DNA of 64,000 bases, from assembly GCA_004554775.1 (NCBI GenBank), contig SFKI01000008.1, positions 62,001 through 126,000 on the forward strand. The letters run 5' to 3'. The notes beneath the pieces are model-generated. The model was not told the origin of the DNA. It did not search any database and worked only from the letters and a program-made list of their open reading frames with translations. Position numbers and translations under genes: made by a program. Each line of letters starts with the position of its first letter. The first letter of the stretch is position 1. The DNA is from Subdoligranulum variabile (GTDB lineage: Bacteria > Bacillota > Clostridia > Oscillospirales > Ruminococcaceae). Shown here in pieces: positions 47,877 through 56,783 of the stretch.

Positions 47877-48416
47877 TCAGAACAGTTTGACCTGATGCAG
47901 CTCGAGCTCTGCGGGCAGCTCGCGGCCAAACATGGTGATTTTTACGCGCACCTTGCGCGCGGGAATGTCGATCTCCTCGACAGTGCCGACGGAACCTTCC
48001 ATCGGGCCGGCGGTGATCTCCACCGTGTCGCCGACCTTGTAATCAACCGTAAGCTCGGCCGTGGTCTCGACGCCCATCTTGGCAACCTCAGCCTCGGTCA
48101 AAGGCTCGGGCTTGGACTCGGGGCCGACAAAACCAGTGCAGCCGCGGGTATTGCGCACGATGTACCAGGTGTTGTCGTTCATGACCATTTTGACGAAAAC
48201 ATAACCGGGATACAGCTTGCGCTGCACCTCTTTTTCGCCGGTCTTGTTGCCGCGCTTGTCCAGGACTTCTTCCAGGACGGTCTCGGTGGGGACCTTGACA
48301 TCGCAGATCAGGTCCTGGATGCGGCGGTTTTCCACCATCGTCATCAGGTCCTGGGCTACTTTGTTTTCGTAACCGGAATAGGTATGCACTACATACCAGG
48401 ATGCTTGTTCAGCCAT
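47877..48416 (-). CDS. nusG: Transcription termination/antitermination protein NusG
   Basis: A 179-residue transcription elongation factor. The NGN domain (ASWYVVHTYSGYENKVAQDL and VQRKLYPGYVFVKMVMNDNT) and the KOW domain (YKVGDTVEITAGPMEGSVGT and VKITMFGRELPAELELHQVK) are complete. It couples RNA polymerase to ribosomes and regulates pausing. It follows secE by 24 bp and precedes rplK. Confidence 0.96.
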   Translation of the reverse strand: MAEQASWYVVHTYSGYENKVAQDLMTMVENRRIQDLICDVKVPTETVLEEVLDKRGNKTGEKEVQRKLYPGYVFVKMVMNDNTWYIVRNTRGCTGFVGPESKPEPLTEAEVAKMGVETTAELTVDYKVGDTVEITAGPMEGSVGTVEEIDIPARKVRVKITMFGRELPAELELHQVKLF

Positions 48417-48440
48417 GGTCTTTGCCTCCGCTTAAAGCGC

Positions 48441-48716
48441 TCAGGCGCCGATCATCAGATGGATGGCGCCGCCGAAGATGAGATCCAGCAGGATCAGCAC
48501 GACAGCTGCGATCAACACGACCACGATGACCGTGATGGTGTTGGTCTTGACATCGGACTTGCTGGGCCATACGACCTTTTTCAACTCACCTTTGGTATCT
48601 TTGAAATACTTGCCGATGCCTTTGAAAAAGTTCTTGACCTTGCCAAAAAACGAAGTTTTCTTGGTCTTGTCGCTTTGAGCCTGGGCTGCGGTGTTAGCCG
48701 CTTTCTTGTCTGCCAT
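48441..48716 (-). CDS. secE: Preprotein translocase subunit SecE
   Basis: A 91-residue protein with one C-terminal membrane helix. KYFKDTKGELKKVVWPSKSD is the conserved amphipathic SecE segment, and VKTNTITVIVVVLIAAVVLI starts the helix. It clamps SecY in the translocon. It lies between rpmG and nusG, the standard order. Confidence 0.95.
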   Translation of the reverse strand: MADKKAANTAAQAQSDKTKKTSFFGKVKNFFKGIGKYFKDTKGELKKVVWPSKSDVKTNTITVIVVVLIAAVVLILLDLIFGGAIHLMIGA

Positions 48717-48732
48717 CTCTAAGCTCCTATCC

Positions 48733-48882
48733 TCACTTGGTTTCGCGGTGAAGGGTATGCTTCTTGCAGAAACGGCAATACTTCTTCATCTCAAGACGAT
48801 CCGGAGAGTTTTTCTTGTTCTTCTCCTTGTTGTAGTTGCGCTGCTTGCACTCAGTGCAAGCCAGGGTGATCTTGACAGTCAT
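48733..48882 (-). CDS. rpmG: 50S ribosomal protein L33
   Basis: A 49-residue protein too short for the usual ORF thresholds. It reads MTVKITLACTECKQRNYNKE, then KNKKNSPDRLEMKKYCRFCK and ends KHTLHRETK. Two CxxC pairs (CTEC and CRFC) form a zinc ribbon, so it is the zinc-binding type. ATG 48882 follows TGGAGGTGCCGAACA. It lies at the head of rpmG-secE-nusG-rplK-rplA, directly after a strong promoter. Confidence 0.95.
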   Translation of the reverse strand: MTVKITLACTECKQRNYNKEKNKKNSPDRLEMKKYCRFCKKHTLHRETK

Positions 48883-48981
48883 TGTTCGGCACCTCCATTA
48901 TCGGTTAATAAGCCTCCCTCGCGCTTGCAGGCTGCCCGTGAAAATGGGCATAAAAAATAAACCCGCAAAAGAGGTGTTACT

Positions 48982-49010
48982 ATAGTACCACAACTGCGGG
49001 TTTACGTCAA
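48982..49010 (-). promoter_or_regulatory. rpmG-secE-nusG-rplKA promoter, overlapping a hairpin
   Basis: Minus-strand TTGACG (49005-49010) and TACTAT (48982-48987), 17-bp spacer. The spacer also holds AAACCCGCA, which pairs with TGCGGGTTT (48959-48967) followed by ATTTTTT, a terminator for addA. Confidence 0.8.
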
Positions 49011-49016
49011 GAGAAT

Positions 49017-52000
49017 TTACAATTTTTTTTGCGTTGCTTGGAGAGGAATGTCGATCTCCTGCCCCAAAGTAAAGCTGTAGATGGTCAATTTGGTCACGGG
49101 CACGGCCAAACGCTGGGCAAAAGCGCGGCGGTACAGCCGCAGCTGCGCGGCGTATTCTTTTATATAAAAGGAAGCATCGCGGCTGCGGTCTGTCTTGTAG
49201 TCGAGGATCTCGGCGTGGTCGTCGTACACCAGCACCAAATCGGCGATGCCCTGCACAAGCACTTCGGCCCCGCACTCCCCTGCTTCGGGGGTGATCTGCG
49301 CGGCGGGCAGCGCCGTGATGAACGGTTCCTCGCGCAGCACGGCTTTGGCATGGCGGATGCGCCGCCAGACGGCACTTTCAAAAAACGGCCGCACGCGGTC
49401 AAGGTCGAGCTTGCCGGCAAGGTCCGGGTCAAGCAGCCGGGCGTCGATCTGGCGCCGGACTTCAGCATCCAGATCAGGCGCGGGGCCGTCAAACGGTACG
49501 CTTTGCATAAAGGCATGGATGGCGGTGCCGCGCTCGGCCCCGGTCAGGCCGGATTTCTGCAAAAAGGCCGGGCGTTCCAGCGCCACGGGGCGTGTGGCGT
49601 GCGCCACGGCACTGACGCTGACCTTGGCGGGGATCTTTTGCAGCGGCGCGCGCGGGCTGTGCCAGGCAAAGCTTTGGTGCAGCGTGTCCAGCAGGGCGGC
49701 GTCCGGCGCGGGGGCCGGGGCCTCGGCAGGGGCCGGGGCAGCCTCGGGCGTGGGCAGCAGATGGACCGTCAGCGGCACGCGGGTGGGCAGGTAATGCGGC
49801 AGCAGGCCGGTGTGGGCCCACAGTGCATCGCTGTGCGGGTGCAGCAATGTGGCCGTCAGCAGCCAGCCCGCCCAGCTGTTCATGCTTTGCATGGCTTCGG
49901 GGCCGGTGGCCTCGGCATGGGCACAGAGAGCCGGTGTTTTTAAAGCGCTGTCGGTCTTTTTCAGCGGTATGGTGATGATGAGCGCATCCTGCGCGCGGGT
50001 CAGCGCCACGTATAAAACGCGCATTTCCTCGCTCAAGGTCTCGGTGCGGATGGCCTGTGCCAAGGCGGCATAGGGCAGCGTTTTGTACCGCTTGGCGGTG
50101 CTGCCTGCGCGCAGCATGACGCCCACACCCAATTTGCTGTGGGTCAGCACCGGGCGGATGGCATCGCTCTGGTTGAACTGGTGCGAGGTGTTCGCCACAA
50201 AGACGACCGGGAACTCCAGCCCCTTGGAGCGGTGTACCGTCATGATACTGACGCAGCCCGGGCGTGTCTGCCCGCCGGTGCTTTGGGTCAGCCCGCCGTT
50301 TTGCTGGGCGGCATCCATCGCACGGATGACCCCGGGCAGGCCGGCACGTCCGGCCGAAGCCGCCCACGCGCAGAAGGATTGCAGATCCTCGCGGCAGCGC
50401 GCGCCCTCGGGCAAAGCGCCTACGGCGGCCAAGTACCCGGTGCGTGCCAAAAGCTCCTCGAGCAGCGCGTCCACCGGCAGGGTGCGGGCCAGGCGGCGGA
50501 ACTCGGCCAGCGTTTCCAGAAACGGCGCAAAGCGCGGCTGGCCGCCATACAGCACCGCGCCGTACAGACTGCCGTCCGGGCAAGCCCCGCGCAGCGTGAC
50601 AAGGTCGTCCGCCGTGTAGGGGAACATGGGGCTGAGCAGCACCGCTGCCAGCGGGATATCCTGTGCGGGGTTGTCGATCACGCGCAGCAGTGCGGCAAAC
50701 GGGCGGATATGCGGCTCGTCCAACAAATCTGCTGCTGTATCGGCAAATACAGGGATGCCCGCCGTGCGCAGGGCGGCTTCGTAGACGGTAAAATCGCCGC
50801 GCCCGCGCAAGAGGATGCAGAAATCATCGTACCGGCAGGGACGCTGCGCGGCTTTGTCGCGCACGGCAAAGCCCTCGCTTACCATTGTCTGGATGCGCGC
50901 CGCAATGGCGGCGGCATCCCCCTCGGCCCCTGCGCCGTCAATAACATCGACCTCACAGAAACCGCGATAATCAGTCGTTTTATTGCCTACCACAAGGCGC
51001 TGGCCGTCGCCGTACTCGACGCCGCCCAACCCCTGCGAGAAGAACACCTCAAATAAATAGTTGATGCCCGCAATGACCCCGGGCGCGCTGCGGAAGTTCG
51101 CATCCAGCGCCAGCGACGTAGGCAGCGGCGCGGGCTGTGGGTAGGCTTGCCAGTGCTGCTGCTTGTCCACAAACACCTGCGGGTCGGCCTGGCGGAAGCG
51201 GTAGATGCTCTGCTTGATGTCGCCGACGAAGAAGAGGTTGTCCCCCTCAGGTCGGGCCAACGCAAAATAAATGGCGTCCTGCAGGGCGTTGGTGTCCTGG
51301 TACTCGTCCACCAAAACGGCGGAGTAGCGGTTGCTGACGTTGCGGCACAGCGGTGTGCGCCGGTTGTCGGGTGTCAGCAGCAGGTCGAGCGTCAGATGTT
51401 CAAAATCCGCGTAGTCCAGCATTTTTTCTTCGCACTTGGCGGCAAAGCAGGCATCGGCAAACTGCTGCGTCACCCGCACCAGCGCGGTTACCAAAGGCGC
51501 GGCGCGGCGGCGGTCGGCGGCATATTCCTCACCCGTACACAGCAAAAAATCGGTGCGCAGACTTTCGATCTGCTTTTTGGCGCGGGCACGCAGCTCACTG
51601 GCCGCAAAGGCGCAGGGATTGCCGTCCTTGCCGCCCTTGATGCGCCCGGCGCGCCGCCAGGCGGTGTCAAACTCGCCCAGTGCGGCAACGGACTTGTCCC
51701 AATCGCGTTTTTCCAGCACCTGGCACAGCCAGGTCACGCGGTCGGCATCCTCCTGCAATACGGCGGTGTAGGCAAAGTCGGCAGCTTCGTCCTGGGCGGC
51801 GGTGCGGGCCGCAGCCTGCAATAAAGCCCGCGCGCCCTCGGCACGCTGCAAGGAGATGGCCAACAGGTTCTGCCCCCAGGGTGTATCCTGGGGCGGGGCG
51901 TCCTGCTGCCACATGGCAGCGAACTGCTGCAAGGCTTCGGCCGGGTGGGGTAGCGCACGGGAAAAATGGTACAGCTCCAGCACGGCGTTACCGGCGGTGT

Positions 52001-52511
52001 TGTCGGTGCGGCCCCGGTCGTACAAATCGGCAAAGGCGCGGAAATCCGCATCGGTGTAGGCAGTCTCCAGAATGGCAGAGAGCGTCTCCTGTTCAATGCG
52101 GGCCAGCTCGGCTTCCTCGGCGGTGGCAAAGTCCGGCGGCACATCCAGTGCGGCAAAATGCTGCTGCACAAAATGCAGGCAGAACGCATCCACCGTGCCG
52201 ATGGCCGCGCGCTGCAACAAAAGCTGCTGGCGGCGCAGCCGCATATCCCCGGGGTGGGCACGCACTTCTTCGGCCAGGCGGGTGGTGATATCGGCCCGCA
52301 GCTTGGCCGCCGCAGCGTTGGTGAAGGTCATGATGAGCAGGCTGTCGGCCTCGACAGGGCTGACCGGGTCGGTGATCAGCCCCACCACGCGCTCGACCAG
52401 CACGCGGGTCTTGCCGGAGCCAGCCGCAGCCGACACCAGCAAACTACCCCCGCGCGCCGTGATGGCCGCAGACTGGGCCGGGGTAAATTGTATTTTGGCA
52501 GATTCAGGCAT
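49017..52511 (-). CDS. addA: ATP-dependent helicase/nuclease subunit A
   Basis: A 1164-residue subunit of the AddAB helicase-nuclease, the Firmicutes counterpart of RecBCD. It resects double-strand breaks for recombination. Helicase motif I LLVSAAAGSGKTRVLVERVV, motif II SAVLVDEYQDTNALQDAIYF and motif III/IV regions (DNLFFVGDIKQSIYRFRQAD; TVHRSKGLEFPVVFVANTSH) are intact. The C-terminal PDDEXK nuclease has GIADLVLVYDDHAEILDYKT. It follows addB by 12 bp. The ends of the transcript carry a hairpin that also overlaps the rpmG promoter. Confidence 0.95.
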   Translation of the reverse strand: MPESAKIQFTPAQSAAITARGGSLLVSAAAGSGKTRVLVERVVGLITDPVSPVEADSLLIMTFTNAAAAKLRADITTRLAEEVRAHPGDMRLRRQQLLLQRAAIGTVDAFCLHFVQQHFAALDVPPDFATAEEAELARIEQETLSAILETAYTDADFRAFADLYDRGRTDNTAGNAVLELYHFSRALPHPAEALQQFAAMWQQDAPPQDTPWGQNLLAISLQRAEGARALLQAAARTAAQDEAADFAYTAVLQEDADRVTWLCQVLEKRDWDKSVAALGEFDTAWRRAGRIKGGKDGNPCAFAASELRARAKKQIESLRTDFLLCTGEEYAADRRRAAPLVTALVRVTQQFADACFAAKCEEKMLDYADFEHLTLDLLLTPDNRRTPLCRNVSNRYSAVLVDEYQDTNALQDAIYFALARPEGDNLFFVGDIKQSIYRFRQADPQVFVDKQQHWQAYPQPAPLPTSLALDANFRSAPGVIAGINYLFEVFFSQGLGGVEYGDGQRLVVGNKTTDYRGFCEVDVIDGAGAEGDAAAIAARIQTMVSEGFAVRDKAAQRPCRYDDFCILLRGRGDFTVYEAALRTAGIPVFADTAADLLDEPHIRPFAALLRVIDNPAQDIPLAAVLLSPMFPYTADDLVTLRGACPDGSLYGAVLYGGQPRFAPFLETLAEFRRLARTLPVDALLEELLARTGYLAAVGALPEGARCREDLQSFCAWAASAGRAGLPGVIRAMDAAQQNGGLTQSTGGQTRPGCVSIMTVHRSKGLEFPVVFVANTSHQFNQSDAIRPVLTHSKLGVGVMLRAGSTAKRYKTLPYAALAQAIRTETLSEEMRVLYVALTRAQDALIITIPLKKTDSALKTPALCAHAEATGPEAMQSMNSWAGWLLTATLLHPHSDALWAHTGLLPHYLPTRVPLTVHLLPTPEAAPAPAEAPAPAPDAALLDTLHQSFAWHSPRAPLQKIPAKVSVSAVAHATRPVALERPAFLQKSGLTGAERGTAIHAFMQSVPFDGPAPDLDAEVRRQIDARLLDPDLAGKLDLDRVRPFFESAVWRRIRHAKAVLREEPFITALPAAQITPEAGECGAEVLVQGIADLVLVYDDHAEILDYKTDRSRDASFYIKEYAAQLRLYRRAFAQRLAVPVTKLTIYSFTLGQEIDIPLQATQKKL

Positions 52512-52523
52512 AAGCCAAATTCC

Positions 52524-55500
52524 TCATTCTTTGGATGGTTCGGGTGCTTCAAACGGCTCTTCGGGCACGGCAGGGGTGCGCTCGTGTTCGCCGTCCCGGT
52601 GGCGGCAGGCCATGCGGAACTCGCAGTAGGTGCAGGGGTTGTGGCTGCCGGAGCACAGCGGCATCGCGTCGATCTCGCCACTGTACAGGTCCTGCGCCAT
52701 TTTGGTCAGCAGGCCGTCGAGGTGATCGCGGATGCGCCCCAGTTTGGCTTCGTCGGCCAGGCGGCCCTTGCTGTTGGTGATACGCCCGGTCTTGGCGCTG
52801 AAATTCAGGGGCACAAACTCCCCTGTTCCCTTCGTGTCCATGGCGCGGTAGATGCTTTCGTTGTCCAGAAGCAGCCCGTTCAGCGGGTAGCTGGGCTGCA
52901 AGTCGGCTTCGTCGCCTGCCACTTCGTGCCGGGGTACATTCTCGGGTGCGGGGTCGGCCAGCAGATATTCCACCCCGGCGGCGGCCGGTGCCGGGAACAG
53001 TGCCCCGCCGTTGCGCTCCAGGGTAAACAGGTACAAAAGCATCTGGCAGTCCAGCCCGCAGTAGACCTCTTTCAGCTGGAAATCCTTGCCGCCGGTCTTG
53101 TAATCGACCACGCGCAGATAGGTGCGGCCGTCACCGGGCAACGGCATGGCGTCCACACGGTCGACCGTGCCCACAACGCGGATGGTATGCCCGGCGCCAT
53201 CGTTGAGCCGCACAGGCTCCACACGCGGGGCGTCGGGGTCGTCGCCGGGGCGGTCGTCGATGCGCAGCTCAAACGCCACGGGCTGGAAGCCAGACTGCCG
53301 CAGGTCGCGCTGGATGAACCCCAGCAGATTGACCAGATTGCGGCGGATGCGCTCGACCAGGTACTGCATCCGCACGGTCGCGCCGGGCAGGTTGGCGGCG
53401 ACGTACTCATCGACAAGGCTGTCGACCAGCGCCTGCAATCCCTCGGGCGGCAGGTCCTTAAAGGCGGCTCCCTGGCGGCGCAGGGCGTTTTCGAGCACCC
53501 AGTGGGTCAGCGTGCCGCTGATGTTGGGGGCCAACTCGGCCTTTTGGCGTGGTGCGGCGCGCAGAATGTACTGCAAAAAGTAGCTGAACGGGCAGGTCTG
53601 GTACTTCTCAAACCGCGTGGGGCTGATGCGCAGCTCGCGCCCGAGCAGTTTTTCCAGCGCGGCGGTGTTCTGCACCTTGGTGGGCGCGTCAGGTACGTCC
53701 TGTGCGGCGCGCAGCACGGCGGCGTACCCGGTGGAAAGCTCGCCGGTTTTCTCGGCTTCCTCCAATGCAGTGCGCACGGCAGCACCGGCGGCGCTCTGGG
53801 CGGGGTCCTGGCTCAGCACGCCCAGCACATCCAGCGCGGCGGCGGGGGCGGCGGCCAGTTCGGCGGCGGTGGGCTGCACAAACGGCACTTGCAAAAGGTT
53901 CAGCACCGGGGCCAGCGCGGCGCTGGCGGAGTCGGTATCCTCGGCATGGGCGGCACCGGGCCAGCTGAGCCACAAAAAGCGCTGTGCTGCCGTGAGGGCC
54001 TTGTAAAAGCAGATGCCCTCACGCAGCACTTTGTTTTCAAAACAGTCGGGCAGCTCGGCCCCCTGGTGGATCATCAGGTCGCGGTCGGCGTGGGTCAAAA
54101 GCCCCTGGTCGCCGGGCGTCTGCGGGAACTCGCCCTCGAGCAGCCCCACCACAAACACGGCGTCGGTCTCGGGCAGGCGCATACGGCCCGCCGTTGTCAA
54201 AATGACGCTGTCCAGGCTTTGCGGGATGTGCCCCATGTCGGTGGTGCGCAAAAGCAGGGTGAACAGCTCGGCGTAGTCGGCGGCGGAGAGCACCTCGTCC
54301 TCCAACAGCAGGGCCAGTTGGTTGAGCAGGGACATGACGACGTTCCACTCGCGCAGCACCTCATCGGCTTCGGGCAGGCGGCCCTGCGCGCGCAGCGTTT
54401 CAGCCAGCGTGTTCAAGGTGTCCTCGGCTCCCAGCGCCTGCAAAAACAGGTAGAGCTGTTTGGTCAGCGCGGCGGCCCCGGCGTTTTTGGTGCGGGGCAA
54501 AAAGTCGGCGACACGCTCCATCAAAAAAGCGCGGGCGGCTTCGGCGTCCTGCAGGGTTTGTCGGTCCTGCGCGTTGTCGGTGCCCGCGTACCCGGCGGCA
54601 CTGCGGGTGAACGGTGCGCGCCAGTCAGCCGCGCGCAACGGCCAGGTGTAGGCGTAGTTTTCCAGCGCGCACTGCTGCGCTTCGGGCAGGTCGACCAGCC
54701 CGGTCTTGAGCAGCCGCAGCAGACTGCGGCTGGAGACACCGCCGCGGGCTAAATCCAGCGCGGCATGCACGGCGCGGGCGGGGGCGGTATTCTCGGGCGT
54801 GGTGGCTTCATCGCAGAACAGCGGGATGTCCTGCAAGCGGAACTCATACCGCAGCGCGCCAAGATACCCGGCGGTGTCGCGGCAGATGACCGCCATGCGG
54901 CTGTAGGGTACCCCGGCACGGGCGCGTGCCGCGATGGCTGCGGCCACGGCCTTGGCTTCGGCCTGGCGGTTGGCGGCGGCATGGCAGACGATGGCCGGGT
55001 CGGCGGGGTCTACCGTGCAGTCCGGCGTGTAGGTCGGGTCGGCCAGCAGCAGGTTCAGCTCGGCCAGCGCGGGGGCACCGGTGTGGCGCTTATCTTCGGT
55101 CAGTACCACGGTGTGGGTGGGCACGTTGGCATCGGCGGCCATGCGCTTTAAGTTGGCAATGACCCGCTGCACGCCGCTGAACAGCCCCATGCCCCCGGCG
55201 GTGTCCTGTTCGCCGTCGCAGCACAGGCAGACTGTCACGTCGGCCACCGGCAGCATGGCGGCCAGCAGGGCGCGCTTGGGCGCGTTGAAGGTATCAAACT
55301 CATCCATGTACACGGCGCGGCCCGCGAAAAATTCAGCGTCCAGTACCTGCGCCGCCAGCTGCTGGCGGTCGCCGGGATCCATGGCTGTCTGTGCCAGCTG
55401 CGCTTCGTACGAGCCGTAGATCAACGAAAGCTCTTCGAGCTTTTCGCGGTCCGCACCCGGCAGGCGGGCGTAAGCGGCGAGCTGGTCGGGCGTGATGCCC

Positions 55501-55886
55501 GCACTTTTCAGTTCTTCAATGGTCTGGGCGGCTTTCTCGCAAAAGGCGGCGCTGCGGCGCTGGCGGTTGTAGTAGACGACCTTGTCCAGCAGACTGTCCG
55601 CCGCGCGGCGCACAAGCAGGGCGCGGCCCGCCTCACTCAGCGTTTCCACCGCCGCGCCGCCGTAACGGCGCAGCAGTGCTTCGGCCAGCGAGGTAAAGGA
55701 GTAACTCTCCACATAGGCAGACAGGCTGTCGCCCAGAATGTGGTAGAGCGTCCCCTCGGTGGACGAGGTGAATTGTTCCGGCACAATCAGCAGGCTGCGC
55801 TGGCCGTTTTCGGCGCGAGCGCGCAGCTCGCCCAGCATCCGCCGCGATTTTCCGCTGCCGGAGGGACCTAAAATGAATTTGAGCAT
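52524..55886 (-). CDS. addB: ATP-dependent helicase/deoxyribonuclease subunit B
   Basis: A 1120-residue AddB. The N-terminus has FILGPSGSGKSRRMLGELRA, a Walker A motif, and a degenerate helicase fold follows. The C-terminal nuclease domain carries RVVDYKTGGKDFQLK. The [4Fe-4S] cluster cysteines are visible as YQTCPFSYFLQY near 770 and CTYCEFRMAC near 1080. AddB recognises Chi-like sites in known systems. It precedes addA. A repeat-rich gap lies upstream of its start, so its promoter is not obvious. Confidence 0.93.
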   Translation of the reverse strand: MLKFILGPSGSGKSRRMLGELRARAENGQRSLLIVPEQFTSSTEGTLYHILGDSLSAYVESYSFTSLAEALLRRYGGAAVETLSEAGRALLVRRAADSLLDKVVYYNRQRRSAAFCEKAAQTIEELKSAGITPDQLAAYARLPGADREKLEELSLIYGSYEAQLAQTAMDPGDRQQLAAQVLDAEFFAGRAVYMDEFDTFNAPKRALLAAMLPVADVTVCLCCDGEQDTAGGMGLFSGVQRVIANLKRMAADANVPTHTVVLTEDKRHTGAPALAELNLLLADPTYTPDCTVDPADPAIVCHAAANRQAEAKAVAAAIAARARAGVPYSRMAVICRDTAGYLGALRYEFRLQDIPLFCDEATTPENTAPARAVHAALDLARGGVSSRSLLRLLKTGLVDLPEAQQCALENYAYTWPLRAADWRAPFTRSAAGYAGTDNAQDRQTLQDAEAARAFLMERVADFLPRTKNAGAAALTKQLYLFLQALGAEDTLNTLAETLRAQGRLPEADEVLREWNVVMSLLNQLALLLEDEVLSAADYAELFTLLLRTTDMGHIPQSLDSVILTTAGRMRLPETDAVFVVGLLEGEFPQTPGDQGLLTHADRDLMIHQGAELPDCFENKVLREGICFYKALTAAQRFLWLSWPGAAHAEDTDSASAALAPVLNLLQVPFVQPTAAELAAAPAAALDVLGVLSQDPAQSAAGAAVRTALEEAEKTGELSTGYAAVLRAAQDVPDAPTKVQNTAALEKLLGRELRISPTRFEKYQTCPFSYFLQYILRAAPRQKAELAPNISGTLTHWVLENALRRQGAAFKDLPPEGLQALVDSLVDEYVAANLPGATVRMQYLVERIRRNLVNLLGFIQRDLRQSGFQPVAFELRIDDRPGDDPDAPRVEPVRLNDGAGHTIRVVGTVDRVDAMPLPGDGRTYLRVVDYKTGGKDFQLKEVYCGLDCQMLLYLFTLERNGGALFPAPAAAGVEYLLADPAPENVPRHEVAGDEADLQPSYPLNGLLLDNESIYRAMDTKGTGEFVPLNFSAKTGRITNSKGRLADEAKLGRIRDHLDGLLTKMAQDLYSGEIDAMPLCSGSHNPCTYCEFRMACRHRDGEHERTPAVPEEPFEAPEPSKE

Positions 55887-55917
55887 GGGTTTTCCTTTGC
55901 GTAATGGTTGCCAATCA

Positions 55918-56135
55918 TGTAAGGGCGAGCGGTGCCCGCCCGTAAAGGCTCCCTCTGTGAGACAGACTCCCCCGTGTCGGGGGAGGTGGCACGTAGTGCC
56001 AGAAGGGGAGCGCTGTCGCCGTAGGCGACTGAGGGAGAGAGCTTAGTTACTATTTGAAATGTTTCGGGTAATAGCGCAATTCTCTCCCCCACCCGCTGCG
56101 CGGGAGCCCCCTCACAGAGGGGGCTGTTTGCAATA
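55918..56135. repeat. Dispersed structured repeats between spoIIR and addB
   Basis: From left: TGTAAGGGCGAGCGGTGCCC then GCCCG (a GTAGGGGCG-type palindrome), followed from 55945 by a type 2 element: AAAGGCTCCCTCTGTGAG, a CTCCCCC/GGGGGAG hairpin, GGCACGTAGTGCC, GGCGACTGAGGGAGAGAG and, at the right, TCTCTCCCCCACCCGCTGCG, GGAGCCCCCTCACAGAGGGG. It shares block order with 11783-11932. Confidence 0.78.
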
Positions 56136-56136
56136 C

Positions 56137-56733
56137 CTATTTCATAAAATTCTTCACCGCATCCACCACCGCCAGCCTGACCTCATACCGGCCAAACACC
56201 AGCGCGTTTTCTTCCCGGGTCGGGTATGCTGCCTGCGCACCGGAGACACATAGCGCGGGGTACAGCACGCAAAACCAGTTGTGGCCTTTCCCCTCGCCCA
56301 GCTCCACGCGCAGCGCGGTGTAGCGCCCGCCCGGCAGAGTAAAGCTGCCATAATCCCGCGCGGCAAAATCCAGCTGTTCCAGCCGCAGGCGGGCGGTCTG
56401 CGGGCTGTGCGCCTTATATAAAGCGCGCTGTGCCGCCAAATGTAAGGTGGGCAGGGCCTGCCGCAAGGCGGCTTCGGCCTCAGCGGTGTCGTCAGCCTGC
56501 AACACCGTTTCGGGCAGGGCCTGCAAGATGGCATCCCGCACCTGCAATTTAAGAAGCTGGTCCTCTAATGTGTCGCTGTTGGCTAAAATATGCAGCCGCA
56601 CCGTATCCGTACAGACGCGGTCGGCCACCCGGCGGCGGTGGGCGGCGAGAGCCGTAAGTAAAATCGTAAGCGCCAGCCCCAACGCAAAGCCAAGTTCCAG
56701 CACACGGCGTTTCTTTTCCAGTTTTTCCGGCAT
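56137..56733 (-). CDS. spoIIR: Stage II sporulation protein R
   Basis: A 198-residue SpoIIR. In Bacillus the forespore secretes this protein to activate SpoIIGA and so pro-sigma-E. One N-terminal membrane/signal segment (VLELGFALGLALTILLTALA) precedes VRLHILANSDTLEDQLLKLQ, VRDAILQALPET and NWFCVLYPALCVSGAQ, the SpoIIR core. The frame starts at 56787, but ATG 56733 follows AGGGGAGAACTTGT. It lies 50 bp after ispE. Finding it in a lineage that I place near non-sporulating gut genera is notable. Confidence 0.88.
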   Translation of the reverse strand: MPEKLEKKRRVLELGFALGLALTILLTALAAHRRRVADRVCTDTVRLHILANSDTLEDQLLKLQVRDAILQALPETVLQADDTAEAEAALRQALPTLHLAAQRALYKAHSPQTARLRLEQLDFAARDYGSFTLPGGRYTALRVELGEGKGHNWFCVLYPALCVSGAQAAYPTREENALVFGRYEVRLAVVDAVKNFMK

Positions 56734-56783
56734 ACAAGTTCTCCCCTTTCGCAGACAGTATGGGCGAAAAGGGAGCTTGTCAA

